A stretch of 64,000 nt of DNA. It comes from Cyrtodaria siliqua. Its lineage: Eukaryota; Mollusca; Bivalvia; Adapedonta; Hiatellidae. The stretch is taken from positions 1-64,000 of the forward strand of contig JAWPHD010001284.1 in assembly GCA_037043455.1 (NCBI GenBank), written 5' to 3'. The position numbers were made by a program, and so were the translations under genes. Numbering within the stretch: position 1 is the first letter of the stretch; every line of letters starts with the position of its first letter. Shown one piece after another: positions 35,086-47,209 of this stretch. The notes beneath the pieces are model-generated. The model saw only the letters and a list, made by a program, of their open reading frames with translations. It was not told the origin of the DNA and searched no databases.

Positions 35086-35594
35086 TTATATTAATCATGT
35101 TCGAGTATTTTACAATTTCTCCTTCCATACCTTTTCATCGTGACCTCTGTATTGTTTCTAATGTTACTTGTATCTGGCAGAAAACAATGAACGTGGCTAT
35201 AGCGAAACATGGAATGTTTACAAGAGAACTTGCAGCAACGCTGCACTTCTGCAGGTGACAAGGTTCTAGGCTCATTCTGCATAGTTTTATCAAGATGTAA
35301 ATGGAAAGTGAACCTGCAGTGTTCATGTTTTTGTTGGCGTCATATAAACTATTTGTGTTGGTGGCGCCCGTTAAACCTCAATTCAATTCATCACACAGAT
35401 GAGATATGTACTGAGTATTTTTAGTTTTATTATTTCAGGCATATTGCAACTCGACATACATGAACTTGATGCCAGCTTGCCAGAAAAGCGTTATCGTGAA
35501 CGCAGCTTCTTGGATATAAACTTAATAAGTGTTAAAGTTTTAGTTAAATGTGCTTTAATGCAGTCACCCTGCTTTAGCCAAAGCAGCCTTTGAT

Positions 35595-35818
35595 GTAGTG
35601 GATAATATGTGGACTAGAACTCCAGAGACCTGGGTCTAAGTCTCATAGGCACTGGTTAGTTCTGTCGGTGTGTTCTTTATAGAGGCAATTCTCCTTACCC
35701 TTGTCCATCGGATGGGGACGTTAACCGGGCGGTCCCATGAATCGGATTGTATTCTCCGAGCACGTTAAAGAATCATCGGAATCTATTATTTAGTATAAAT
35801 ACGGAATGCATTATTCGC

Positions 35819-35820
<2 letters not shown>
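35595..35820 (+). mobile_element. tRNA-derived SINE with CT-rich tail
   Basis: A tRNA-like head (GATGTAGTGGATAATATG, then CCTGGGTCTAAGTCTC as a B-box-like segment) is followed by a core with CTTACCCTTGTCCATCGGA and GGGGACGTTAACCGGGCGG. That pattern is seen in conserved-core animal SINEs. It runs directly into the (TC)n microsatellite. Confidence 0.6.

Positions 35821-35851
<31 letters not shown>
35821..35851. repeat. (TC)n microsatellite
   Basis: Uninterrupted TC dinucleotides at the 3' end of the SINE, probably its expanded tail. Confidence 0.95.
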
Positions 35852-35855
<4 letters not shown>

Positions 35856-36469
35856 AAGCAACATTTAATTATGTTTCTTTAAAAATAAATAATTATTAAA
35901 ATTCTCGCCCACAAAATAATGTGTAAAATTATGCATTTTCATAAATCGGAGGAAAATACTTATTTTGAGATCAATGACGACCACTTGAAGGCAGTATACA
36001 TTTTGCTTAACCGAAGTTATTTCCGTACTATTAATCAAGTACGGAGATCACCACAACCTATGTTAAGACACATATCCTAATCAAATGTCATTGTAACAAC
36101 TGCATCAATACTAAAAAATAGTTGCCATGGTAAAAACTGATGAACAAACTGATCAGTTTGTTAAATATAGAAGCCTCTCAAATACTAACAACAGTTTGTA
36201 ACTTTATTTAAAAAAGTCCAGACATTTAATTTATTCAGAACATATTAACATAGATCTTTTAAGTGATTATATGACTATCTAGCGACTGTTTCGGTTACAT
36301 AATGTATGTTGGATCCCATGTGGGTGTTTACTCAGAAAGGAAATATGAAATATGAAATATAGATAAAAGAAATGAATGTCAATTTTAATCGGTAAGTTAG
36401 CATCCATATCGTTAAATTATAATTGATATTCATAAAAATGCAAATAAATTACTAATGTGTCTGCAATTT

Positions 36470-36898
36470 GGACTATGGATTTGGAGAGATACTGTGGGAA
36501 GAATACTGCCTTAAATTGTTTCCATACTTTATTACTAGTGCAGTATTTATCCTTACTACCAGGTTATTATATCCTGATGCAGCAACATTACACCGTATTG
36601 TAATTCTGAGTGTAACTTAAACAAAATTGTCTCCCTTGTTTTTATGCATCGTGCACGAGGAGGACACAATCTTGTTTATCTAAATGCACTCGAATTTAAT
36701 CATGTTGCCTTTTGCAATCTAGTAAATTGTTGCATGTCAATAATCATAATTAATATAATTATATTTCATATATCTTTCCCTTTTTATTCTTATTTGTATT
36801 ATTGTCATCACATTGTTTAATTGATAAATTTTACATGTTGTATATGCACCCTGTGGGCCCTTATTGGTAATAAAGCACTATTCTATTCTATTCTATTC
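36470..36898 (+). mobile_element. LINE 3' UTR fragment with (ATTCT)n tail
   Basis: The segment ends CCTTATTGGTAATAAAGCAC, followed by three to four ATTCT units. An AATAAA signal just before short tandem 3' repeats is typical of CR1/L2-like LINE ends, which terminate in microsatellite-like tails rather than poly-A. No coding part is recognisable upstream, so it is a strongly 5'-truncated insertion. Confidence 0.6.
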
Positions 36899-37309
36899 CA
36901 TACTCCTCAAAATAAGTTAAGGACCATCCCTTCTTTATTTCAATAAGATCATCATCGCACAAGTTTGAATACAAATTGCATTTCAAAAATGGTAACTGTT
37001 TCGTGTTTCTGTATTCTTTAGGAACATTTTACTGGGTCACATTTCAATATATTGGTCAATTTCGGGGAAAATAAAAATGTACCGTCCATACTTCCATTGG
37101 TAGTAATTAAACGTAATGAATAAGTTGAAAAAACAGTTCTGATAGTAACGCGTCTTTTCTCAATTTACATCTCTCCATTGAAAATGGTGAAATAATTAGC
37201 AAAAGACATGACAAGAGAGATGATTTTAATTTTGATATTGTTAATTATCCCCATTTAGATGTTCCCCTAGCAACTAGTGTATGAAAGGAGAAATGTTAAA
37301 TTCGCCGAA

Positions 37310-37400
37310 CACGGTTTATTGCAGTCTCTGTTAGATTAGACTGTTCATGAACGGTAATGATACTTGCTACCATTCACGCCCTCTAGCCCCGCATTGATTT
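37310..37400 (+). repeat. Hairpin-bearing dispersed repeat, short copy
   Basis: GCAGTCTCTGTTAGATTAGA (stem CAGTCT/AGACTG, 37322-37343) is followed by CACGCCCTCTAGCCCCGCA. Confidence 0.65.
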
Positions 37401-37404
37401 TGTA

Positions 37405-38090
37405 GGCTAAATTATCGTAAAAAGTAGACCCGACGCCGCAAACACTGTTGAACGTGTTTGACCGTGTTTTTCCAGTAATCCCACCCTCCCATTTTCACTA
37501 TAGGGGTTACTCTAACCGTAGAACGACACGACAAATGCTTTTAAGGTCATATAAGGCTCGGTTTACCACTGGAGAAACGTTGTATTTGCGAGAATGAATG
37601 CAATTCAATGGCTAGCTTTACATATTTCATAATAAATCACTATCTGAAGAACTTAAATTGCATTTACCGCTTTAAGACCTGCCTTGAAATTTACGTTTCG
37701 AAAGTTCCTGTTGCAAAGATGAAAAAAAACATGGTCCTATAAAAAACAAAGCCCGATATTGTATCAGAGTTGTACATTTCATTTAAAAATATAAAATACA
37801 GTCTAACTGAAGTAGGTATTAGTGTCGTCCAGTGTATGTTGCCGTTATAATTTTACTTAGAGCCATTAGAAATTTGAGTGTTGATATATCGGTCATTAGC
37901 TGTGAACAAGTACGTCTCTTCACTTCTTTATGTTCATAGATGTAATATCAAACATACAGTTTAAATTAATATGTTCTTCTTTACTTAAACATAAATATTA
38001 AAATAGTTAAATACGTGGATGTATTAAACAATAACAAGCTATGAAAACAAAAAAAAGGTTGAGGAGCCAAGTGCAAACACTGACACTTAA
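37405..38090. other. AT-rich DNA, no gene seen
   Basis: No reading frame, repeat family or RNA gene that I can support. Confidence 0.4.
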
Positions 38091-38094
38091 TAAA

Positions 38095-38410
38095 ATGCTA
38101 TACAACAGAGTAGACATAAACGAAACTTGATAATCTGCCATATAAAACAAATTTTAATTAGCATAAGTAACATATATAATAATCAATTTCATGTATTACC
38201 TCAATAGGATGGTCGTAGTTGAACCTGATTACAACATATGTGTATCGCTTTAATATTAATTTCCTACTTAATGTTCTTTAGATGATATTGTACACCCATA
38301 CGAACATGCACGAAATAGGCTGAGTATTGACCGTCTCTGGTTTAATAATCCAAATTTTAGTGAAATAGTCAATTGCCATATTGAGTTCCGATTTGTCATA
38401 TTGACAAAGA
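38095..38410 (+). repeat. 310-bp dispersed repeat, copy 1
   Basis: Aligns with 39050-39370 across its whole length: CATAAACGAAAC, AATTAGCATAAGTA, ATGATATTGTACACCC versus ATGATAGTTTACGCCC, TACTGACCGTCTCTGG-like. A partial copy is at 32685. No termini were identified. Confidence 0.7.
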
Positions 38411-38480
38411 ATTTATTAAGGTATATCAAATTCGAAAATAAACTATTTTTTCTAGATCTGTGTATTACAATGCTGATATC

Positions 38481-38545
38481 GTCCTTATGGTCCAATTGGT
38501 GGACCATAAGGACCATATTTGGACCATCGTCCTTATTGTCCAAAT
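38481..38545. repeat. Perfect 13-bp hairpin plus related second hairpin
   Basis: GTCCTTATGGTCC (38481-38493) and GGACCATAAGGAC (38501-38513) form a perfect inverted repeat with a 7-base loop. A second, overlapping structure uses TTTGGAC and GTCCAAA just downstream. GTCCTTAT(G/T)GTCC itself is directly repeated about 48 bp apart. Confidence 0.9.
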
Positions 38546-39049
38546 GGTGGTTTAATCATATCGTTTATTTCATTGTTATCATCATGGTATGATACAATAA
38601 GTATTTGATAAGATTGGCACGAAATCAGCAATATCATAGAGCTCCGTTCTTGGTATTGAAACAATGAAATATATAATTGCGTTATTGCGTTATATACATA
38701 CAAATATGAGCGAAAATGGCAATGATTGTGTACGCTATTTTAATAGAAACTAGAGCGCAGCCTAACGGGAAATTATAGCCCGTTGGCTAATAATAACACT
38801 GAAAATGGGACCCCTTTGAAGAAACTAACATAATCAAGAGAGAAGGGTAAGCTATGGTATTTAATATTAACAGCATTTCCTAGGTGTAAGATCAATATGA
38901 CCTTGACATTGACCGTCCGAGTGTAGGTCAAATATTTCATGAATAACAGCATGGATTGTATATTTTCTCATGATCAGGTCACAGTTACCTTGACATTTAA
39001 CCTACTAACAATCAAGTTAGAACTCAAAATGGTTACTATGCACCAGTGT

Positions 39050-39370
39050 TATACAACAGAGCAGCCATAAACGAAACCTACCCAACCCCATATATGCAAT
39101 ATCAACCAAATTTGAATTAGCATAAGTAGACTATATAATAATCAAGTTCATGTATTATATAAATAGGATGGTAGTAGTTTATCACGATTATAACATATGT
39201 GTATCACATATATTAATTTCGTATTCACTGTTCTATATATGATAGTTTACGCCCTTAAGAACATGCACTACATAGGCTGACTACTGACCGTCTCTGGATT
39301 AATGATCCATGTTTAAGTGAAATAGTAAGTTTCCCTATTGTTTTCGATTGATCATATTGACACACAATAT
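39050..39370 (+). repeat. 310-bp dispersed repeat, copy 2
   Basis: Second long copy of the repeat at 38095-38410, in the same orientation and about 960 bp away, at roughly 75-80% similarity by eye. Confidence 0.7.
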
Positions 39371-40171
39371 ATAACTAAGTTTTGCTTGCATGTCCAGTTG
39401 AACACGACACAGTACAGTAGAAGAACGTAAATAAGCATCTAACTATGTACCATGCACAACGGAAAAAAGTATTGCAAATCCGAAAATAAACAGACACTTT
39501 TAGAAAACTACGTCAACCTAATTTTTTTGTTCGGAACATCCGTCTAGTACCTTAATGCAGGGATTACATGTGAACGTATTTAGAAACCCATGAAAAAGTA
39601 GCAGTGGCAGTCAATACCGAAACGTTCGATGATGTTGACCTTAACATTTAACCTTGTAATCCTAAAATTAAATAGTTTATTGTTTAAACGCGGGCACTAT
39701 TTCTGTTAAGATTCAATATTGTTGGTCTAATAGCTACAAGTAACAACGGGAGATTTGTTCGCAGGATTAAGTCATTGTCAGGCTATTACCTACTGAACCT
39801 AAAAGCAATAGGCTTCCTCCACTCAATAAGGGAAGTTTAATAAGAGTTGGTGTTTCCCAACTGGATTTATCGCTTATGGGCATGCGTATGTCCATATACG
39901 ATCCTGGTGACATTGACATTCGACCTATTGACCATGCAATTAATAGAGGACATTACATGAGTGCTCATTTAATAATGAATGAGAACGAATGTTTGTTTCT
40001 ATTTATCACATAACTTATAAAGTCACATTACCTCAGAAAACATACATTAACGTGACGTCCATGACGTCACTAACGCTATGTTATACCACTAGTGGAATAT
40101 CGAAAATATTGAATGTTGTTATTACACTCCCACACCGCATGTTATGTGATAATTTGGGATATTTGTTGCAA

Positions 40172-40194
40172 GGGGGGGGGGGGGGGGGGGGGGG
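40172..40194 (+). repeat. Poly-G tract of 23
   Basis: Twenty-three consecutive G residues. Such tracts are rare and mutable, and they form G-quadruplexes. Length may be affected by sequencing error. Confidence 0.9.
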
Positions 40195-43100
40195 TGCAGG
40201 TTGTATACAGTTTGCCGAGTGTAGGTATAACAGTAAATAAATTAAAACGCAGAAGGCGTTTTTCATGGTTGGGCTACTCTGACGTTGAATCCGCGAAATT
40301 AAAATCGAATTCGAATTCGTTGTTTAAACACGGGTAATAGTTTTGTTTGAAGAGTGTATGTCTAATAGTTACAAGTAACAGTGAGGTCATTGTCAGGTAA
40401 ATGTGACATTGATTTTTACTGAACTCAAACGCAATAGGCTTCTTTGCACTAAGGTTAATGCACCTAGTACGTTTTATAGGTGTGGGTCTTATACAACTAA
40501 CTAATTGACCCTAAAAGCAACAGGATTCGTTTTCAAGGGCATCTTGTACTCAGACTAAGGAATTTTATGAGACTAGTTGTCATGATTTCGAAGTCATCAC
40601 GTGCAATACATACATTGCCTTATTGGGTCATAACCACCTTGGCCTTTAACATAATGTTCCAGAAAACAACTGGGTTCCACTATTCACTAAGGGGAATGTC
40701 CCAATAAAGTTTTATAACTGGAGCGTGAAATACTTCTGAAGTTATCGAGCGTAACGTATATTTGAATTAATGGCATGGCGACCTTGACCTTAAACCTTCT
40801 GACACCAAACAAATATGATTCGTCCTTAAAACAAAAAAGTACCATGAGTGTGAGTGTTATAGGTTCGAAGCGTTGAAGGCTGATTTCCATATAAGGTCTT
40901 GGTTATCTTGACCTGTGACCTACTGACCTAAAATCCAGTAGGTTTCAATCTCTTACAAAGTAACATGTACCTAAATGGTTTTATGAATATGGGTGTTATT
41001 GTTTGGAAGCTATCACGCGGAATGTGGAATCCCATATAAGTGCATGACGACCTTGAACTTACACCTTCTGATATCCATGATATGCTATCTATATTTGGAT
41101 CGACAATCAAACGATATATGGTTCCCTCCCCTTGTGTACTTCCGTTTAGCTCATGTTTTAATGTGTACAAACTAATATACACAAACATGGCAATGTTTTT
41201 GTATGCTATTTTAATAGAAATAAGAGCGCCTCCTAACGAGGAATTAAAACCCCGTTTGCTAATAAATACTGCAAGGGGATCCGTTGGATGCCACTAACTC
41301 AGACAGGAGCATTTTCTAGTTGTACTATCGATATGACCTTCCGATTGTAGGCCAAATAATAGCTGAGTTATATTTTCTCATGATCAGGTCACAGTTACCG
41401 TAAAATTGGACCTACTAACAATAAAATCAAAAGGGGTCGTTTTGAAAAAAGTATCAAACATGTGTTTGTATAGTGTTTCAATATTGGAGGTATGATAATC
41501 AATGAATTAAAGTGCAGAAGGCGTTTTTCTTGATCGGGTTACTGTGACCTTAACAATTAGCCATCAAATCCCAAATAAGAATTGTTCATGAGTATCCCGT
41601 GAAGATTGAAAATTCCAAAATTATTGGACTTCACTGCTAAACACGGGTACCATTTCTGTTAAGTTTAAAGATTGCAGATCTAATCGTTACAAGAAACAGT
41701 TGGGAAGATGTATTTTCAGGATTATGCTATTGTCAGGTCGTTGTGATTACTTACTGAGACCAAAAGCAACATGCTTCCTCTTCTCAGCAAGGACAATGCA
41801 ACTATGAATTTTAATAAATGTGTGTATTATAATATTGCAGCTATTATTTGTGGGAATACGTATGTCCATATGAGATCATGGTGACCTGGACAGTTTAACT
41901 ACTAATCATAATATTTATTGGGCTCGTTTTTGCAAAATGGGTACTATTTGCATAACCTTTCAAGATAATAGTAAATCAATTAAAACGAAGAAGGCGTTTT
42001 ACATCCCCCGGTTACTGTGACTTTAACATAAAACCGACTAACCGCAAAAGTAAAAAGATTAGTATTTTAAACACGGGAACTATTTCTGTTTCAAGATGGT
42101 ATTCTAACAGTAATACTTACCAGTAGAGGAAACGTTTTCTCATGATTAGGTAATTTTCAGGTTAATGTGATATGTATTACCTATTGAACCAAAACGCAGA
42201 TTTCTCCCTCTCACCAAGGGTAATACACCGATTAAGTTTAATATGTGTGTGTGTTATAGAACTACAGTCATTGTTATTGGAATGCGTAAACCCATGTTAG
42301 ATCATGGTGACATTGACATTTTATTTACTAACCGAAATCAATAAGGTTCCTCCTCTCACCAAGGGCAATGTGCCTATACCATTTCATGAGTGTATATGCT
42401 ATATTAATGCAGCTATCGCTGAGAATAGCATGTCCATATGAGGCCATATTGACCTTGATATTTGACCTATTAAACCAAAAAATACCCGGATTCTTTCTCT
42501 GACCAATGGCAATGTATCTAAGCTATAAGTTGTTATGAGGATAGTAATTACGCTTTCGAAGTTTTCATGTGGATTGCATATATTGCCAGATGAGGTTATA
42601 ACGACAATGACCTTTAACGTATTGACCCCCGCAAAAATAGGGTTCCACTTCTCACAAAGGGGGAATGTCCCAGTGAAGTTTCATGATGGTGAGTGTAATG
42701 CTTCCGGAGTTATCTCGCATAATGCATATTTCCATAAATGGCATGACAACCATGACCTTCGACCTCCTGATACCTAACAATAATATGGTTCATCCTTGAA
42801 ACAAGGACAATGACATTCCATGAATGTGGGTGTTATGATTTGGAAGTAATCGCATGGAATGCCAATTTCCTTTAAAGTAATGGCGTCTTTGGCCTTTGAC
42901 CTACTGACCCCAAACTAGGTAACTTGAAGACTCATTCTATTACAAAGAGCAATGCACCTATACTGTTTTATGAGCGTGGGTGTCATGATTTTGAAGTTAT
43001 GACTCTAAATTGTATTCCATTATAAGGTCATGGCGATCTGACTCCAAAAATAGTATGTCCACGATAAAATAAATGGATCGACCAAAATACGTGATATAGT

Positions 43101-43720
43101 TTACTCCCCTGTATATTTCCTTTCAATTATTTTTGCTCATGTTTATGTAATGATCATGGAATACTATTTTGCCGATCACACGGGACAGGTGAATGTCGTA
43201 TAGCAGAATCCCAAATAGGCATTAGCACTAACCATGCATACGTTAGGGTTGATCATATTAATTTGCATATAATGCAATCTAATACTAGTGGTATTACGGT
43301 GGAACTTTAGTATAATTACGAAACATGGTCGATTTGGTTAATTATGAGGGAAGATTCAAAAATAAATGGGTTCCACCATTTATCTAGGACAATTTACCGT
43401 TGCAGTTTCATTCGTGTGGATGTTATGGTTTCGCAGTTTTCGCGCGAAATGCGTATTTCCGTAGGAGGTCTGGCAATCGTTTATATAAGGCCATGAAAAC
43501 CATCTCATTTGACCTACTGATATTAAAACAGGGATCACCTTGGAGCCAACTGAAACAAAATAATAAAAGTGGCCATACTCTAAAACATAACTTTGGCGAT
43601 TGTGATTGAAGTAAGGTAAAACATATCCTATGAATATATGTCGTGTATCCAATCCGTTTATACCCATTAATGCATCTACAAATAATTACAAAATTGCATC
43701 CCCAACAACTCTGCCAAGCG

Positions 43721-43885
43721 CTGGAGCGCTGTGGTCTAATGCTAGATCGTTGGACTCATGATCGGAAGCTCGTGGGTTCGATCCCCGCCTTGACAATTCG
43801 TTCTGTTCCTGAGCAAGACACTTTATCTACAAGTGATTAGTATTGGTTCTACCCAGGCAGACATCGCGAGTGATTAAAATAAGTT
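43721..43885 (+). mobile_element. tRNA-derived SINE
   Basis: A tRNA-like head with A-box region GCGCTGTGGTCTAATGCTAG and a perfect B box GGTTCGATCCC (43775-43785) is followed by a core TTCCTGAGCAAGACACTTTA. A TTGGTTCTACCCAGG-like segment (about 43850) resembles the conserved domain of metazoan core-SINEs. It is inserted in the 145-bp satellite region, and a short minisatellite follows, probably derived from its tail. Confidence 0.8.
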
Positions 43886-43909
43886 CACAGAACTTTCGTT
43901 TAATTTAGA

Positions 43910-44010
43910 ACGAAAACTGATGTTAGAAAACATGAAAACTGATGTTAGAATTAGAGAAGTGAAAACTGATGTTAGAATTAGAAAACTGAAAACTTATGTT
44001 AGAATTAAGT
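43910..44010. repeat. Minisatellite, ~27-bp GAAAACTGATGTTAGAATTA unit
   Basis: Four imperfect units of GAAAACTGATGTTAGAATTAG with spacings of 24-28 bp, immediately downstream of the SINE. Confidence 0.85.
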
Positions 44011-44484
44011 AAGACATTTTAAAGGAATCATTACGTATGTAACTAATCAATTTATTTTCACCATGATCATGTTTAAAAATACGTAAACAATAATTTATGA
44101 GTCATTTTTGGCTTCAATATAATCTGGATGCAATATTTTTTATTTGGTAAAAAGTGGTTGCGAAAAAATGGCTAGATGGGCCTTGAAAACCCAAAAGGCG
44201 TCCTACTCTCACCTAGGGCAATGCATAAAGTTACATGAGTTTAGAGAAGATAGTTTCGAAGAGTATGTGTAATATAAGGTCATGACGACCTTGACCACTG
44301 ACCTATTGAACTAAAAAGCAATAGGGTCCTCCTGTCACCTAAAACAATGTATCTATGAAGTTTAATGAGTGTTGGTGTTACGATTTTGAAGTTATCGCGC
44401 GGAATGCGTATTTCTATATAAGGTCATGGCGACCTTGATCTTTGACATACTACTCAAAAAAGCTAAAACGTTCCTTCTCTCACC

Positions 44485-44747
44485 CATTACGTGGTCCCGC
44501 CTTAATTCCATTAAGCGATGCAAACGCTTATATTAGCAGGATTTTATAACGGATATTTCGACAATAAAACACGTCAAACAAATGTTCGCTGAAAAAATGC
44601 GATATCCGGTTTAAAATTACATTTACAAAATTCAAACTGTTTTAAGCCGAAATTAAAGTTATATTTCATACCCCAGCCAACACCGTTTTCGTTTCTTGAA
44701 GAAGGGGTTGGATGGGGTATGAAAGTTAATACTCGGACCACGTAATG
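44485..44747. mobile_element. 263-bp MITE with perfect 13-bp TIRs
   Basis: CATTACGTGGTCC (44485-44497) and GGACCACGTAATG (44735-44747) are perfect inverted termini. The element breaks a 145-bp satellite unit (CTCTCACC before, GGCAATGAGAGC after). It holds a second inverted pair, CATACCCCAGCCAACACC against GGGGTTGGATGGGGTATG, near its right end. The target duplication is ambiguous and the superfamily is not assigned. Confidence 0.85.
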
Positions 44748-45139
44748 TATGGCAATGAGAGCTTCATGAGTGTGGGTGTTATGCTGTATTGTCCAGGATG
44801 CAACATGTTTTAGGGCGGACGTACGGACGTACGGACGGACAAACCAGAATACGTCCTTCTATTCAAAGGGACGTATAACAAAGATAAAATACACTAGAAC
44901 AAAACGAAAAAGTATTTATGATGAACTTACATTATTAACCTACGCTCAATCCTGAGTTGCGCTTTGTTCGATGTAAATTAAAAGTATACACTCTCAATGG
45001 GATACACCGATATGAAATTGAATTTGCCTTAAAGTTATACCTATTTTTCATACGTACACAGCCGACATGTATTAAACGATTATTAAACTGTTTTGAAAGT
45101 CATCCACAAAATGAATTCAGCAACACAAGCTGGTACTGA

Positions 45140-45421
45140 TCATCCCTAAACAGTTTCGTTGAAATCCGGCCAGGCGTTCAGAAGAGACTAATCTGGACAC
45201 CGTTTGTGTATTAAAACATTTAAATGGCCATAACTCCGCAAAACATCATTCAACCAACTGGACACGGCGTCGATATGCACAGCTATGCACAGACTGGATA
45301 ATGTGTGTGTATATTGAGTCATAACTCTGTCAACAATCATAAAACAGGAACACGGCGATTATATGCACAACTAGGCTTGTTACAGATCAAAAACTTGCCA
45401 AGTTTCCATGAAATCCGCCAT
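45140..45421 (+). repeat. Satellite block matching 62998-63285
   Basis: About two units of the TCCGCCAAAAATCATTCAAC family (repeat near 155 bp). Over some 280 bp it matches 62998-63285 closely, including GCGTTCAGAAGAGACTAATC and GTCATAACTCTGTCAACAAT. Since 63 kb belongs to duplicate B, this is likely the end of a further, earlier duplicate. Confidence 0.75.
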
Positions 45422-45585
45422 GAGAACATTCTTTTCATATTTCATCTGTGTATTCGCTTGTTTTTTTTAGATAATTGTATATATATTTAACATATTTTAA
45501 AAGGTGCATTAAACTTATGTTAATGCATTCACCGTCATTGATTCTTTCCTGTGTTAGCCCCAACCAGTAGGGTCATCCTGCGACA
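45422..45585 (+). mobile_element. 5'-truncated LTR fragment
   Basis: GAGAACATTCTTTTCAT through GGTCATCCTGCGACA matches the last ~160 bp of the solo LTR (14094-14255), including the TG(T/C)GACA end. Its 5' part is replaced by satellite DNA, and a (GAAT)n repeat follows directly. Confidence 0.85.
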
Positions 45586-45617
45586 GAATGAATAAATGAA
45601 TGAATGAATGAATGAAA
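45586..45617. repeat. (GAAT)n microsatellite at the border of copy A
   Basis: Short GAATGAAT repeats immediately before copy A of the duplication. A much longer GAATG-rich block precedes copy B. Confidence 0.9.
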
Positions 45618-46509
45618 CGAAAACATAAATATATATAAACAAATAAATCAATGGGAGTCATGAATTATAATATTTTGGAAGAACTATATTTCTCCAATCA
45701 CTTGCGACTCATACTTTATACATCATGGACATCAATTCTAAAATAGTATTTAGTGCTATTATTACTTAAACAAAACATATTAATGTCTAATTATTTCAAT
45801 TTGTCGATGAAAGTAAGTATAAGCATAGTACAACTTACATGTGATCTGTATACAAGCTATGTGAAGCAAGAAGAGTTATTAAAACTTTTAGCCGTTATTA
45901 GAAATCCTGGTTAAATTACTGGAACATTAAGGAACATGGAAGAGTTTGACGAATGAAAATGAATGGTTACGGATCTTAGAAATAAAGATTTCTATGTGAA
46001 ATTTGTATTGACGACGTAGAGTGTAACCAAGGAGGTGAACTATTTTATGTGTTTTTACTAAAAAGCTCATATGCAAATTATATTATAATACCATTCTGTG
46101 AAAACGTAATAAGAGGTTATTAGTTTTTATTAGATGTACTAAATAGGCTCGTATTAAAGATCGACCAGGAATACTATTCGTAAATTGTCGGAAAATTAAA
46201 AGTGGTCCAGCACTATACAAAGGCATCTAATTATAGACCACCAGTAAAGTAATAGAAAACCCAATTAAAATGGATACAAATGTAGATGAGCACAAAACAT
46301 TCAACGTGATATAATTAACAGATATGATTAAGGATATGACTGGATTATGAAATTCATATCATTCGTATGGGATGAAAATATAATGATATGTATTAGATGT
46401 TTGAGGAGACATAGTACGGTCACCACATGGCACTTCAAACAAAACAACACCACTGTGATAATAAAAGTAGTTATACAAGTCGAACAGGACGATGAGAAAT
46501 AAACATATT

Positions 46510-46875
46510 GGAGCTAGTTGTCTTCAATGACGGTGCACACGCAACTTAATAAACTAGGTCAATTTCAAACGGGAAAATACATACAGCAAACGCAAAGAAA
46601 AAGACGCAAATGATGCGAACAATAAAACTGCTATTAGTACAATTCAGAAACAGGTGCTTTAAAATAAATATGTTATTAGTAAAATTCAGAAACAGCTGCT
46701 TTAGAATAAAAGTGTTATTAGTAAAATTCAGAAACAGCTGCTTTAGAAAAAAACTGCTATTGGTACAATTCAGAAACAGATGCTATAGAATTCGGTATGC
46801 TGTATTAAGTATGCAGCTTGTATTAAGTTGACGGTGTTATTGTGTGGTGCATGCAGGAACTGATACAAGTTATTC
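46510..46875 (+). repeat. 42-bp minisatellite with flanks, first array of copy A
   Basis: About five units of TTAGTAAAATTCAGAAACAG followed by nTGCTTTAGAATAAA, spaced 42 bp (for example 46672 and 46714). Both the upstream flank (GCACACGCAACTTA-type) and the downstream flank (TATTGTGTGGTGCATGCAGG) resemble those of the second array at 49860-50325, so array plus flanks were duplicated as a block. Confidence 0.8.
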
Positions 46876-47209
46876 CATTTTCTTTACACCGCTTTACGTC
46901 ATAATATTCAAAACTAGTTATGCACACTACACATGCATACGCCAATACATCAACGATTGTTCCATCGTAAATCAACTGGGACGGTATCACTACTCACTGG
47001 TACAAGTCTTTAGTATACTTCAAGATGTGTTTACACACACTATTTAAAGTTATTAAGTCCTTTATTTAAAAAATATCATATGCAAATCGTAATGCAATAC
47101 CATGTGGAAAGCAAAATAAAGGCCAATTAGTATTTATGAGAGATATTTAAGAGATTCGTATCGAAGACCCGTAAGAAATAATATTAGAAGAGTGGTGAAC
47201 GGTTAAAAG

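Larger units (their letters stand above)
38720..44870 (-). repeat. Large 145-bp satellite region (minus orientation)
   Basis: The region is about 6 kb of degenerate minus-oriented units. Typical parts are GACCTTTGACCTACTGACC, CCTCTCACCAAGGGCAATG, TGTGGGTGTTATGATTTTGA and a GGAATGCGTATTTCCATAT-like block. Its head is at 44810-44870 (GGACGTACGGACGTACGGAC), the mirror of the head at 11237-11300. Two ~120-bp tail-like segments, CTATTTTAATAGAAA(C/T)A(A/G)GAGCG, occur at about 38735 and 41200, so at least two array blocks are joined. It is interrupted by the 310-bp repeat, a SINE, a minisatellite, a MITE and a poly-G tract. Confidence 0.8.

Noticed and set aside
43721..43800. Functional tRNA gene
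   Set aside because: The B box is perfect, but the arms do not pair as a cloverleaf and a SINE core follows directly.
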